Shown piece after piece: positions 35,500-49,340 of a DNA stretch of 64,000 nucleotides. Source of the DNA: Copromyces sp. CBS 386.78 (taxonomy: Eukaryota > Ascomycota > Sordariomycetes > Sordariales > Sordariaceae); NCBI GenBank assembly GCA_030685235.1, contig MU839140.1, forward strand, positions 204,207-268,206, in the 5' to 3' direction. The notes under the pieces are model-generated. The model was not told the origin of the DNA and did no database searches. It saw nothing but the letters and a program-made list of their open reading frames with translations. Position numbers and translations under genes: made by a program. Within the stretch, counting starts at the first letter, position 1. Each line of letters starts with the position of its first letter.

Positions 35500-37240
35500 G
35501 TATATTGATAATCCTGTCTTCAACCTTTTTCTATTTAATTATATTTATTCCCCCTCCCCTTCTAAAAAAGGCTTAAACTACTAAAAAGAAGAATTAATAA
35601 TATAAACGTCGATATAAGAATTGAATTTATTATTTTAAAAATTATACCCTTACGTATAATTATTATATTTATTAATAATTTTCGTATTTAAATCTCTTTA
35701 TAATTATTAATTATTATCGGTTTAGTAATAGTAATATTATAATTTCCAATTATAAAAGCGCTAATAAAGATTAGGGCGTTATTAATATAAGGTTAGAAGG
35801 AAGTAATTAGGGGTAGTAAACGTTAAACGTTTATATAAATAATTAGTATTAATTAGAGGATATTATCGAAAGTAAGCGTAGGTATAATAATTGTAAGGAA
35901 TTTAAATATATTAATAGTAAGGGCGGGGTTAGTAATAAGGGTAATACTAAGGAAATTGAAATTAAGAGCGTTTATTACTTGGGGGGCTACTTAATTAAAA
36001 TTAACGTTATAAAATTTATACCGAATGTATTAAATTATTTTATAATTAATTAATTCGTTAAATTTAGGAAGGAAAATATAAAGTTATTTATAAAGGGTAT
36101 AAATACTAGTATAAAGTTCGGCGGCGTATCGGCGAAGGATTTTAATAATTATAATATTAGTGGGAGTAGCCGCTTTAAATTTAATAATAATATACGCTAA
36201 TTCTTAAAAAGCGCGAACTAAATTATAAAATATAGAGGGGAAGTTATAAAAGCGATTATTAATGCTAGTTTAATAGTAGTTCGAATATTACGTAAAGTAA
36301 TCGGTTAAAAATGTAAAAGAAAAAAAAGATTAGGATTAGAAATTAGAAAATTAAAAAAGAAAAAAGGGGACTTATAAATTAGAATATAAATATATTTAAT
36401 TATTATTTTTATTATAATAATAATAAAAGTATTAAAAGGTAGGATTACTATAGTATTTATAATATTTTAAGTAAATTAAGTGTAAAGGGTTTTATAAATA
36501 TTATTAAATAAAAAGTAAAAATAGGATTAATGGGATAAATAAAGGAGAAAATTTATTTAGTATCGATATAAAAAGTAGTAAATTAATAAATATAGAAAAA
36601 TTGCCGGTAAATAATAGAAAGGGTAGTTATATTATTAGTAATAATATATTAATTAATAACGTACGTAGAAAAGAGAAGAGAGGAGGGGAAGAAGAAGGGG
36701 AAAGAAAATAAATTTTTATAGAAGAATTAAGAGGGTACGGTTAAAAAAATTCGAAATAGGGCTAAAAATAAAATTAAATAATTAAAGGGGTATATAAGAA
36801 ATAAAAATAGAAAAATAGGATAATAGGGGGTAAAAGATAAAGTAAAAAGGCGGATAGAAGGCAAAATTAAAGGCTAGGACGAAGGAAATTAAATAGTAAT
36901 AAAAAATAAGGAAACGGGGAGAAGGAAATAAAACGATAAAAATTAGGAAGTAAATTAAAAGGGCGGGTCGAAAATAGGATAAATAAACGGAATAAAAAGA
37001 AAAAAGACTAATAAGGGGTAAGCCTTTAAGACTAAAGGTGGTAATATTACAATAAAGAAGAAGGTACGGCGTTCGGGGGTAGAAAAAAACTAGTACGGCC
37101 GTAAACGCCGGCTAATAGTTTCGGCGATAAGCCGCTTCGGGTATAGGAGAAAATAAATTATAAGTAGAGGATTCGGCTACGGGGAAAGGATTATTAAATT
37201 AAGGGCTTAAATATAGAAATTTTTAGGATAGAACCCTATA
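35500..37240. other. Unassigned region downstream of integrase in Gypsy C copy 1
   Basis: Conserved along its length with about 49,540-51,255 in copy 2, so it is part of the element. No retroviral-type domain was recognised in any frame. It may have held an extra ORF, possibly antisense, or long noncoding sequence. Confidence 0.5.
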
Positions 37241-37253
37241 AAGGGGGGATTCG

Positions 37254-38338
37254 TATTAGGTTACTAAGGACTTATTAATTAATTAATTTCGTAGAAACTC
37301 GGGGCAAGATATTAGAAGGCAATAAATTATTTTAATTAGCGCTATATTATAACGTTAGATAACGGTAATATTATTCTAACTTCAATTATTATAGGATTAA
37401 AGGAATAATATTATAAATAGTTATTTCCGTTAATTCCGGAATAGAGAAATTAGGCTTCAATTTATCTTTTATATTCCCCCTTAATTTAGAGAAAGTCTTT
37501 TCGGACAGTCGAAAATGTCTTCCCACACAGTCGCCCCACTCTTCCCGCGCGCCAAGGCACGCTAATGCACACCAAAAACTTTGAGCCAATCAAACCGCTC
37601 GTATCTATTCTAAGTTTCCACGCTCCTATTCTTAGCGTCAGCAAACCGTACCGCGCCCGCTAAGCCCCCAAATTTCAAATCATTACACCCAGATTTCGTA
37701 CTGCACTAACCACCTCAGTCCAGTAATCTATCGTTATATAGCGATTTGTAGGCATCGTCGCATCGCATCACTTCCTCCATTACCATCACTATTACCACCC
37801 TCCCTATAATCAATCAAACTACTATCGCGCACATTACGAAATATCACCAAGTAAACAAGCGCTGTCATCTGGCTAACAGTCGCTGACAGCTGAGTAATTC
37901 AATTGAGCGATTCAATTGAGCGATATGCGACCGTGCGATGTGCGACTGTGCGATGTGCGACCGTACTGCTAAGTGCGCTATAAAGTACGCTGTAAAGTGG
38001 CCAATCTGGGTGCACATTTGGGTGCACATCTAGGTGCACATCTGGGTAGGCTGGGCACGTGATATTTTATGAAAGAATATAATACCCAAATTTCTGGTGT
38101 AAAATCTATGAAAGAATACCGCTGCCAAACTGAGTGTGGAGACTTAAATAGATGCGAGCGATTTAATTAGCTTAAAAATTTTGGGGTACATTAGCGTGCG
38201 GGAAGGGTGTAAGTAGGTGGAGCGACTGTGTGGGAAGACATTTTCGACTGTCCGAAAAGACTTTCTCTTAATTTAATTTCCCTACGTACTTACCCTATCC
38301 GTAGTTACTTCGACCTACCTACTTCTACTATCCTAATA
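37254..38338 (+). repeat. Right LTR of Gypsy C copy 1, split by a DNA transposon
   Basis: The LTR runs 37,254-37,488, is interrupted by the element at 37,489-38,267 plus one 8-bp duplication, and resumes to 38,338. Removing 787 bp leaves exactly 298 bp, equal to the other LTRs. Confidence 0.9.
37489..38267. mobile_element. Clean 779-bp inverted-repeat DNA transposon (hAT-like, nonautonomous)
   Basis: Flanked by perfect 8-bp duplications TTAATTTA (37,481-37,488 and 38,268-38,275). The terminal inverted repeats match perfectly for about 46 bp, starting GAGAAAGTCTTTTCGGACAG. The interior carries ATTGAGCGAT and GTGCGATGTGCGACCGT repeats and no transposase. CpA and TpG are common, in contrast to the LTR it sits in, so it arrived after RIP of the host. 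Its subterminal sequence matches 27,929 and 52,949. Confidence 0.9.
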
Positions 38339-38343
38339 ACTAG

Positions 38344-38459
38344 CCTCTATAAAGACCAATTTAAAATCGTACCCTTAAACCTTTCCTCTTACTCCTTTAT
38401 ACAATTACGTATATTCTTACTTACTTTATACCTTTATACTATAATAGTTAATTATACCT
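38344..38459. other. RIP-mutated spacer between insertions
   Basis: A short AT-rich stretch between Gypsy C copy 1 and the element at 38,468. No feature recognised. Confidence 0.4.
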
Positions 38460-38467
38460 TTAAATTA

Positions 38468-39175
38468 GAGAAAGTCTAACCGTACGGTCACGAATATCTA
38501 TCCGTACGGTAATCCACTTTTTCCCTCACACATATCCCTAACTCTCGCGCGGCCACAGATGTCACATGTATTCTTTCGAAAATTTCGCCCAGAAATCTGG
38601 GCATTACCATTCTTTCATATGTAACATCAGACCGCAGTACCCAGACTAGATACGCACCTATTACGGCTATTAGCGATTGTTACGGCTATTAGCAATTATT
38701 ACGGCTATTAACGATTATTACGGCTGTTAACGACTATTACGGCTATTACGGCTATTAGCGATTGTCACGGCTATCACGGCTGTTAGCGATTGTTACAGCT
38801 GTTATGGCTATTACGGCTGTCACGGCTGTCAGCGATTATCACGGCTGTCAGTAACTATTACGGCTGTTAGCGACTATCACGGCTGTCACAGCTGTCACGG
38901 CTGTTACAGCTATTATAGCTGTTAGCAATTATTACGGCTGTTAGTAACTATTATAGTTGTTAGCGATTGGCTATTAGCGATTGTTACGGCTGTTAGCGCG
39001 TGTGCTATGTAGGGGTTAGAATGTATAATAGGCTATAATCTGGGGGCTTGGCGGTCGCGGTACGAGCGAGACTAGTGCTAATGGGGAAGGGACGGCAGGG
39101 TTAGGGATATGTATGGAAGAAAAAAGTGGATTACCGTACGGATAGACATTCGTGACCGTACGGTTAGACTTTCTT
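38468..39175. mobile_element. 708-bp inverted-repeat DNA transposon with tandem-repeat core
   Basis: Flanked by TTAAATTA (38,460-38,467) and TTAAACTA (39,176-39,183), an 8-bp duplication with one C/T difference. Terminal inverted repeats of about 75 bp start GAGAAAGTCTAACCGTACGG and contain two CCGTACGG palindromes each. The core (about 38,659-38,999) is a degenerate array of TTACGGCTATTAGCGATTG-type units. No coding sequence. It shares only the first nine terminal bases with the element at 37,489, so it is a separate family. Confidence 0.85.
38659..38999 (+). repeat. Degenerate tandem array (ACGGCTATTAGCGATTGTT-like)
   Basis: Roughly fifteen or more variant units alternating ACGGCTRTTA and GCGATTRTT blocks with C/T variation. 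It forms the centre of the element at 38,468-39,175. Confidence 0.85.
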
Positions 39176-39183
39176 TTAAACTA

Positions 39184-42100
39184 TTGTATTTATATATATA
39201 TCTCTTTTCGACCTTTAGAGTCGCGCGGCGAAAAGTTGCGTAGTTTAGAACTATATTAGAATCGCTTCGTAGGAATTACGGACCCCGGTATATAAAGTCG
39301 CTTCGTTAAACCGCGGATTCGTTAAAACTAGACCCTAAAAGTAATAGTTTAATTATTACAATTATACTTTTATATTACGGCAATCCCCTTTAATTACGCT
39401 TTTATATTATAATAATCCCTTTTATATTATAAATTAATTTCTTCGTAGAACACGATAATAATTACAATTATTATTCTAATAATAATAACGATAGCGGTAA
39501 TAATATTTCGCTACTAGATTATATTATTCTAAGCCTTTAGGAAACGGGATAAAGAATTAGCTTATTAAACGATTCTTCCAATTTATTCGACCTTAAAGAG
39601 TTTTTCAACGTTTTTACTACGGATTTAATTCCCGATATTAAAATTTATCGGATAGCCCTTCTTTAATTTATTAATATTATTCGTAGTATTCGGGATTTCG
39701 TAAACGGTTTTACGGAGGATATTCGGCTATATTTAATTTTTCGAAATTACAAGGTTTTCGCTAGAACTATTACCCGATAGCTAGCCTTTAAATTTATTAT
39801 CGAATTATTAAGAAGGGTATTTATAATAGTTATTGCGAATTATAATATTATAATAGAAAAATGGAATATAATATAATATATAATTATAATTCTATAATAG
39901 TAGGTTGAAATTATATAAAGCGGACAGATATTAAAGAACGATAAAAACAACGCCGAAACCGGAAACGCCGATTTCTGGTCAGAAAGTGCTCCAAAACGAA
40001 AACCGACAACGGCAATCGACTTAGGAGGGTTATTTACCCCCTCTACGATATCCTACGACGACTGTAGCGATAGCGTTGAGCCGTCGCTACCGATAATAAT
40101 TAATAGAAGTGCGAATAAATTCGAAAATAATATTTATAACCCCCTCGGAAGTATTTTAAAATATAATAACCTTAACGCTATATTTACTATAAAGACTTCA
40201 GAAAAGATAAAAGAAAATAATAAAACTATAAAGAGATTTATTGCTATAGCGAATAAAATTATAAATTACGCTACTGTATTAATTAACGATTGTCGTTAAG
40301 TTCGAAAATTCTTTTTCGAATTCGTGAAAATTTCTATGAAGAAAAGTAGGTCTAAAATGCCTAAAGTAAATAAGGCCGCCGAAGCCCAATTTATTATTAA
40401 AAAGGATATTAACGATTTGAAAAAGTTTATTTCGAAGGAAATAAAGAAAAACCTTTAAGAAGCGTCGAAGAAATAAATTAATATTATCCGGAAATTACCG
40501 GATAAAGTTAGCGCTACTTTCTATTACTTACTTACTATTACTATTAAGAAGTTTATTCCTTCCAATTGCAAACGCTAATTTACTATTAAGGGGGCTTAAA
40601 TTACTGCCGAATTTACTATATATTTAAATAATAATATAAAATAAATTATCGAAGGCGTTTTAAAGGAGAACCTATATAAAGTAGTCCGCGTAATTACTAA
40701 GATAGTAATAAACGGAGACTATATAATTATTTTCAACGAATTAATTAAAGATTAGTATTAGAAGTATTAAATTTAAGTTAAAATAGTCTTTAGAAAAGAG
40801 GCCGTTATATTTTTAAATACTATAGCCATTTTAATTAAAGGAGTTCCGTAGGTTGGTCTCGACGCAAAATAACCCGAATTAGTTATATAAAAAATGAGGG
40901 CGAAGAATAAAGAGGCGGAAATTATTCGAATTAAATTTTAAAAAAGATATAGAGGGGAAGAAAGAAAAATATTTTTAATCGAAGTTACGATTGCGAAGGT
41001 TATAATTTTCCTCTAAAAGAACTTTTTTTTCTAAAATAACGGCGTATACGTATACAAATTATTTTAAATTATAATTTCCGCTTAATAGTATTTTAAATAT
41101 TAATATTTCGGATATATAGTAAAATTCTATTATTAGGAGGACGTTTATAACTATTATAATAAGGTTAAGTATAAAGGGCCGTATATAGGAAAAGAGAATT
41201 ACCCTTCGAATAAAGATAATTTCTTAATTTTTTATAAACTATATAAGAAGTTAGGGTATTTCGCCTTCGATAAGAAGAAGTACCTATTTGTAAGAGTAGT
41301 TTATACGAAAGTATTTATTAATTACGTTGAAAGACCTTATAGTTTTATTATTTATAAAAGACCGGTTAAATTAATATTAGAACCGACAATAGAGTTAGAA
41401 GAAGACGTTATAATCCTTAACGCCCTCCTTAATTTCTATTTAATTACGATTTTAGAAAAATTATTTATAGGAAGAGGAAAAAGAGGCCGCCTTAAAAAGA
41501 TTAGAAATAGTTCTTAATTGAAATTTATAAGTATAAATCCAATAAACGTTTATACCCACTCCTAAAGTATAAACAATTATATTTATACTAATTCTATCGC
41601 TATTATACTTTTAGCCGCTACTATTATTTCTAAAGAAATAATACCCCTTTAGTCCGCTATTAAATTAAAAGGAAGCCTCTTATAAGGTAATTAATAATTT
41701 AATTAAAAATATTCTATTAAAATATAGGGAAATTGTACGAGAAAAGGAAAATACTATTCGAATAAAAAGAAATTTATAATATTGTAGTAATTTAAGAGTT
41801 GGGTAAGAATTTAAATAGGGATATTTACCGGCCGAAGGGCGGTAAATATTATAGTATTAATTATTTAGAAAAGGGTAAAATAGTAATTTATATAAATAAG
41901 AAGTAGAATTTAAAAAATTTAAATTTCCGGGTTAAAAAGGATTAGGCTACGGCGATACTAAAGAATTTACAAAAATTAATAATTATTTATTCTATTTACT
42001 CCTTTATTTTCTTTTAAAGTACGCCGGAATATTAATAAGGGTTTCCCCTCTTTAAACTCTTTAAAGAAAAACCCCCAGCTAGTTAATATATAGTTATAAA

Positions 42101-43149
42101 GGATTATAACCTCTATTACCCCAATTAGAATTTAGAGAATAGGATTAGCCCGGGCGCTGTAAAGTTATTTACGTAAGTACGGTATTAAAAATTTAGCTTC
42201 GTTACTTTCTATAAGGAATTAATAAAGTTCGAAAATACAATTAGAGGAGAGAAAAATAGAATAATCAACTATATATAAGTTTTATAAAGTATCGAACCCG
42301 AATATTAGAGAATATAGTAGTACGGGTAAACGGGTTCGGACTACTACCCTTAAGAAATTTAAATTTAAGTAGGAAAAAGAAATAGGAAAGCGGAAGTAGA
42401 AGAAAGGTTTAATTAAAATTTAATAAATATAGAAAAAGTATAGGAAGCGGCGGAAAAAAGAATATCGATTCTAAAGGGGATTAAAATAATAAAGGAGTTC
42501 GAATTAAGATTTAATAAATTCGGCGGCGAATTCGTTAATATTATAAAAGAATTCGTCCTATATTAAAAGAAAGGTTAGGGAAAATAAGCGGACTAATAGA
42601 ATTTAGAATATAAAATAGTAACGAAGGAGGTATAGCGGAAATAGTAAGTTTAATTTAGGAATTGGACGTTTTTAAATTAAAGACAATTTATAGAAGCGGT
42701 AATAAAAAAGAAGAAATTTATTACGAAGATTTAGAGAGCGAAATAGTACGATTATATTGTAAATGCGTCGAAAGATCTAAATAAACTTTAGTTATTAGAG
42801 AGGTAGGTTAAAATACGAAATTATTATTTAGCAGATCCGCTAAAATTATTACCCTTTAAATAAAACGAACGGGCGAATGAAGTCGAAGATTATAGCGGTA
42901 AGGTAAATATTTTTACCGACCGTTTCTTCCCGAAAGTAGAAATCCCGATAGGATATTTACTAATTAGATTTAATTATTAAACGGCGATACCCCGGTATTT
43001 ATTAATAATTTAGTTACCGAAGAGGATATCCGGGAAATCCTTTCGAAGATAGTGCTTAATAAGGTACCGGGTATCGATTAATTTTTAAATAAATTTCTGA
43101 AAATATATGGAGAATTATTTAAATAGGCGATAGCGGCTTTCGCCGTAGC
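39184..43149 (+). pseudogene. LINE (Tad1-like) non-LTR retrotransposon, 5' part
   Basis: RIP-decayed coding sequence on the plus strand. An ORF1-like region runs to about 41,520. It includes a zinc-knuckle-like segment near 41,090-41,290 (NYPSNKDN, then YKKLGYFAFDKK) and ends in a GRGKRGRLKKIR basic stretch. ORF2 follows, and near 43,011-43,080 it reads VTEEDIREILSKIVLNKVPGID, the start of a LINE reverse transcriptase. The sequence is cut by Gypsy C copy 2 and resumes at 51,574. The 5' end is approximate; no endonuclease domain could be confirmed through the damage. Confidence 0.7.
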
Positions 43150-43154
43150 GAACC

Positions 43155-43452
43155 TGTCAGGTCGCTAAGGAACTATCAATTAGCTAGCCTCGTAGAGGCT
43201 CGGGGCGAAATATTGGAAGGCAACGAATTATTCTAGCTAATACCGTATTGTAGCGTTGGATAACGGTAATACTACTCCGGCTTTAACTACTATAGGATTA
43301 AAAGAATAATATTATAAATAATTACTTCCGTTAGTTCCGGAATAGAGAAGTTAAGCTTCAATTTATTTTTTACGTTCCCCCCTAATTTAGTTTCTTTATA
43401 TACTTGCCCTATTTATAATTATTTTAATTTATTTACTTCTATTATTTTGATA
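43155..43452 (+). repeat. Left LTR of Gypsy C copy 2
   Basis: 298 bp starting TGTCAGGTCGCTAAGG, which keeps the original TG start lost in the other LTRs. Ends TTTTGATA. Confidence 0.9.
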
Positions 43453-46400
43453 TGTTGAAGCTTCGACCTTTACGGGAGTTGAGCCGATACCGATAAAATA
43501 TAAATACGTAGTAATTATTCTATTTCTTAAATTACTTACCGAAATTCGCGCGTTCGCTCTTATACCTCTTTTATAATATAGGACCATATTATTACGCTAT
43601 TAGCCGCTAATATTCTTCTACTTTCTTCGCCGCTTAGAATTACCCCTTCTTAAAATTTTAATATTATTATTCTAATTATATTCTTCCTTTATTATTAATT
43701 TACTATCGAAGAAATAAATAATAATAATAGTAATTATAATTAGTTTTACTCTTTTAAAGAAATTTATAATTATTTCGATTATTTCGAAATTAATACTTTT
43801 AAATATAAGTATAAATTCTTCGAAGTTTGTATTAGCGCTATTTAATTTTTATTTTCCTACTTCCCGTCGTATATATTAGTTTAGGATTGGCATACTTTTA
43901 TTAATTTATTAAAAAGCGATTAATATAGTAATTACCCTCCTGTTCTTTTTAGTTTCCGCTATAAGGATTATGTTTTTTATAATTAAATTCGCTTTTCTAT
44001 TATATTTCCGCCTTCTATTATTACTCTACTAATTATTATTTTTAAATCCCCTATATCCTCCCGGCTTATTTAGACTTCTTAATTATCTTTTTTTAATTAT
44101 TATTTTAAATATAATATTATTAAATTTATAGGCGAGAATTATATTTAATTTTATAATTATATTTATAATATCGATAGCTATTATAAAAATTTCTCTAATA
44201 TTTTTATTAATTATATTATTAATTACGTTAAAGGTAATTTTAAGAATGTTTAAATCTATTATATTGCCGGCCTTAAGGAATAGTTAGGTTATAATCCTAT
44301 TTGTAACGAGCCTACGTAGTTAGAGTTTTAAAACTTTTTAAAGAGGGAATTTAATATTAGTATATAGAATATTAAGCGTAGCGCTTTTATTAATTTTAAA
44401 TAAATGCGTTAGGGCCCTATAAAATCCGTTTACGATTTTTATAATTAATATTACGCCGAAAAATTCAATTTACCCTATAAATAATAAAAATACCCGCGTA
44501 TTATTATTTAAATTAATTACCTTCGTTTTCAATTGTAAAAAAGCGTTTTAATAATAGCGGGTATTAATATTTTAAATTAAATAGTAATGTACGTAGAGCG
44601 GTTAGAGGGTTTTGAAATTAATTCCGAATTATTTGTATAATATCGCTAGTTTTAAATATCCTTTTTTAATTAATTATTATCGTTTTCTTTTTTTATTATT
44701 ATTCCGTCTTCTATTTCTATTCTTATTTTTAATTTTATTTTTATTAATTAATTTATAATTTATTATCCCTTTCTTCCTTTTATAATAAACTTTAATATTA
44801 TTTATAATTATTATAATTAGTAAAATTATATTTATAGCCGTTATATTTAGGCGAAGTTACGTAATATTTACTATAAATATAGTAATATTAATTATATTAT
44901 ATTTATTTATATTAAGAAGGCTTATTTTAATTATAGTTAAATTAAATATATAGTATATAATTATTTTTAAGCTTCTAGAGCGCCGGCCTAAGGTACGAAC
45001 GTTAAATTAATTATATTAGTAAAGATAATATTAGCCTAGGAAGGCGTAAGTATATTGTAATTGAATTTAAATACGAAATTATTAGTAAGGATTTATAGGG
45101 ATTGGCGGAAAATATATAGGTTAATAAATTTTAGTGCGGAATTAAATTTTATTAGGAGGTATTTATTCTTAATAAATATTAAAATTGAATTTATAAATTA
45201 TTATTTTGTTAATTTCTCTTTCTAACCTATCCCCGTATAAAGTTTAATTACTTATTTTATTAAACTATATAATTCTTATAGTACTTAGCGGAAATATAGG
45301 ATTACATTTACTATTATCAATTCCCTTTGCATTAATATTATTTTCGGCTACCCTTAGTTTTATAAATATAATTTTAAAATTAATTAGTCCCGAAAGAAAT
45401 TCTATTTCTATATTAAAGCTAACAATTTAAACGTAAGCCGGGAATTAACGAAGGAAGTTTATAAGGCTATAATTTACTTTTATAAATTATATTAAAATTC
45501 TATCCTAATATTAAATCCGAAAGAGGCGTTATAGACTTTTTAGAATTTTAATCCCCTATTATTTACTAATTTTCCGTTCGAAGTACTTATATTAATTTAA
45601 ATAGAGTTTTCTACCCTATTTATCAATTTAGGTCTATTTAATATTTATTCTAATATATTTACTACTATATCTTTTAATATACTTTTTAAATTTTTTTATA
45701 TTGTATTAAACGGAGTTTATTCCCCGTTAGAGCTTTTATTAGAATTAATACTTCCGGTACTATCCGAGCCGGAAGAAGATATAGCGTTTACCGCCGCCGA
45801 GCTAATAATTCTACCTAAATATAAAGAATTCTAATAAATATTCGAAATATTAGCTGCCCCTTTACTATAATATAATTATTTTAAATATTATATTAATTTA
45901 GAGGAAAGGATATTTACGCTTTAAAGACCGATTTATATATTTAATATTAAAGAATTAGAAGTATTTTAAAAATAATTAGTAGAAGTATTATATAAAGGAT
46001 AAATTCGGCTTTCTATTAGTCCGGTAGGGGTTCTTATTATTTTTATTTTTAAGAAAGGAAATAAATTAAAATTATATATTGCGTTTAATAAAATTATAAA
46101 GAAAAATTATATAATATTATTACTAATTAGGGAAATTTTAGATTAGTTAGCGTCGGTAAGGATCTTTATTAAATTAGATTTAAAAGACGCCTATTATTAT
46201 ATCTATATTAAGTAGGGAAATAAAGAGAAAACGGCGTTTCGTACGAAATATAAGTATTACAAATTCTTAATTATATTTATAGGGTTAATTAATATTCTGG
46301 CGATATTTTAAATATATATTAATAATACTTTAATAAAATTAATTAATATTATTTATATCGTTTATTTTAATAATATTATAATTTATAATAAGATTAAAAA

Positions 46401-49139
46401 AGATTACTATAAATACGTTAAAAAAGTCTTCTAACGATTATATAAATATAACCTTTATATTAATTTAAGTAAGTACGAATTTTATATTTAGAAAGTATTA
46501 TTTTTAAATTATATTATATTACCGGAAGGTATTTCGATAGATTTAGAGCGGGTAGAGGCGATTGTAAATTAAGAAGCCCTAATAAATATTTATAATATTT
46601 AGGTTTTTTTAGGGTTTATTAATTTCTATTAATGGTTTATAATATTGTATTCTAAAGTAATAATATTATTAATAGAATTATTAAAGGGAAATAAACGACG
46701 GCCGTTCGAATTATTAAATAAGGCGAAGGCGGCGTTTAAGGAATTAAAGCGGCTATTTTAGGAAGTATTTATATTAAAGTATTTTAATTTATTATTATTT
46801 ATTTAAATAGAAATAGATACGTTAAATTTCGTAATTAGAATAATATTAATATAATTATATAGTATTCAATAGTATTTTATCGTATTCTTTTCGAAGAAGA
46901 AATTATTAGAAGAGATTTAATATAATATTAGAAATAGGGAATTATTAATTATTATTAGGGCGTTAAAGGCGTAGAAATAATATTTATTATATATAGATAA
47001 ATTATTTTTAATAATTATAAATTATTTAAACTTTTAATATTTCTAAATAAAAATAAAGTTAGCGTAAAATAAACTTGTTAAGCGTTAAAATTAGTAATAT
47101 ATAATTTTAATATTAAATATTAAGTAGAAAAATTAAATTTGGCGGACGGGTTATTAAAGAAATTATAATTATATAAAGTAATAAATATATTAAGAAATAG
47201 TTATTTATTATTAAAAGTATTTAAAAAAAAAAGCGAAGGGTAGGGCGATAAAGGAAGGTTCTATATTAAAAAAAAATATTAAAAAAGTATTATTAGTCGG
47301 GAGGGAAATATAGAAAATAATAGTAGAATAGAGGAAATAGAACGAAGATAATAGGGAGGACGAATTAATATAAGAATTAAAATAGGAAAATAATATTTGG
47401 AAATAGAAAAGAAAGAAGCGGAGAGAATATATTAACGAAAGCGAATTTAAGGAGATACCGAAGAAGAGGGTAAAATTCGTAAACGAGGATACTATTACGA
47501 AAAAAGGGAGGACGAATAATATTATTATCGGGTAAATAGGCGTATATATTATTATTATAAAAGTAAAAAGGGAGGAAGAGCCGTTGCCGCCGTTGAATTA
47601 GTAAATAGTAGAAGCGTAGAAGGAAGATCCGTTCGTTTTAAAAGAAATATAGAAAGAGTTAAGGAAGGGGTATAAAATAGAGAATTAAAAAATAAGGGAA
47701 AATAGAGTCTTATATTATAATTATTAGATTTATATTTTAGAGTATTTATATATAGAGTTTTTATATACTTATTATAATAATATTATTACTAATTATTTAA
47801 AATAATAGAAAACCTTTAAAAAGATTAATTAATTCTATTATTAACCGATTATTGCTATCGACGTCGAAACGTATATATATTAATACTTAGTTTATTAAAA
47901 AGCGAAGCTATAAAATTATTAACTTTATAAGTTTTTAATATTTTTATCCGTTCTTATTATCTTTTAGCAAAATATTTCCTATAATTTTATTATTGGATTA
48001 CCGCTATTGTACAACCTTATATTAAATTAGATTTATAATACCGTCTTAATTATTATAAATTAATTTATTAAATTCGCCTTCTATATTTTAATATAAAAGA
48101 TTATTAACGCTAAATAGTTCGCTTATTTTTTTTAACAATACGTTTTCCGATAATTTAGTCTATTCGATTTTATTATTTCCGACCGGGGTAATCTCTTTAT
48201 AAGCTTTTTCTAGAAGATTTATTACGAATTCTTAAAGATCCGACGTTGCTTTAGTATTATATAATATTCTTAGACGGACGGTTAAACCGAATATTAGAAT
48301 TAAAATTTCGAACTTTATTTTTATATTTTTTATAATTTAGAATAAAATAATTGGGTAGAGAAATTGGCGTTAATATAATAAACGTATAATAATTATTTTT
48401 ATATTATTATTGGAAAATTTTTATCCGAATTATTATTTAGGTATTATTTACGAAGGCCGGCCGATTTAAAGAGAGGCCGAAGAAATATATTATTTAATAT
48501 TACTACTAATTATATTAAGGAATTTATTCGGGGTTGTATTAATATTATTAAAATATTGAAAGCGGTTAACGAAGGGTATATAAAATAATATAATAAATTA
48601 TATATAATTAAGGAGTTTAAAGTAGGAAATTGGATTCTTTTTAATATTAAAAATATTAAGTAAAAGTATTTAAATTAAAAGTTGTCGGATAAATTCTTAA
48701 GGCCTTTCTATATTACCGAAGTAATTAGCAATAAGAAAATAATATACCGCTTAAACTTCTTTAATTATTATCGTATTTATTTAATATTCTCTATTATTTT
48801 ATTAGAATTATATTACAATAATTTAATAATAGTAATGCCCTAGGGTAAAATAATAAATATTAAAGGAAATAAAGAATAGTATAAAATCGAAAAATTTATA
48901 AAATATATTAGTTTAAAAAAGAATTAATAATTTTAAATAAAATAAAAAGGGTATTTGGAAGATAAAAATAAATAGGTATTATAAGAGAATTTAAATTATT
49001 TAGAATTATTAATAAAATACGAAGAGTAGAAATAATAGCGGAAGTATTCGAGAAGAAGTTTAAAGATTAGGGTAATAAGGATTAATTAGGTAGGTAATAA
49101 GAATATAACTACTGTTATTACTATTAGAAAAAAGTATTT

Positions 49140-49340
49140 AGAAGGAATATAAATTGTAAAAAGATGTAAATTATAGAAGACATAAATTGTAAAAGACGTA
49201 AATTATTAAAATATAAATTATAAAAGGAGTAAATTATAAAAAATATAAATTGTAAAAAACGTTACTATAAAAGAAATATAAATTATAGAAAATATAAATT
49301 ATAAAAGACGTAAATTATAAATAATATAAGCCGTAGAGTT
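49140..49340 (+). repeat. Degenerate short tandem array in Gypsy C copy 2
   Basis: Counterpart of the array at 35,100-35,330, with the same 17-18 bp TATAAATTATAAAAGACG-like unit but more fully mutated toward A/T. Confidence 0.65.

Larger units (their letters stand above)
29129..38338 (+). mobile_element. Ty3/Gypsy LTR retrotransposon C, copy 1
   Basis: Flanked by a perfect 5-bp duplication ACTAG (29,124-29,128 and 38,339-38,343). LTRs are 298 bp; the right one is split by a 779-bp DNA element. Without that insertion the copy is about 8.4 kb. With stops ignored it encodes gag with a zinc-knuckle remnant (about 30,110-30,950) and reverse transcriptase (about 31,890-32,620, YFNNIIIYSK at 32,346-32,375). 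RNase H follows, then integrase (about 33,770-34,560, with YPQTDGQTE-type sequence near 34,250) and a GPY/chromo-like region (about 34,680-34,800). About 2.4 kb of further sequence lies between integrase and the right LTR, ending in a polypurine tract at 37,241-37,249. Confidence 0.9.

Noticed and set aside
38659..38999. CRISPR-like array
   Set aside because: Units are contiguous and degenerate with no unique spacers, and the sequence is fungal; it is a tandem array inside a DNA transposon.
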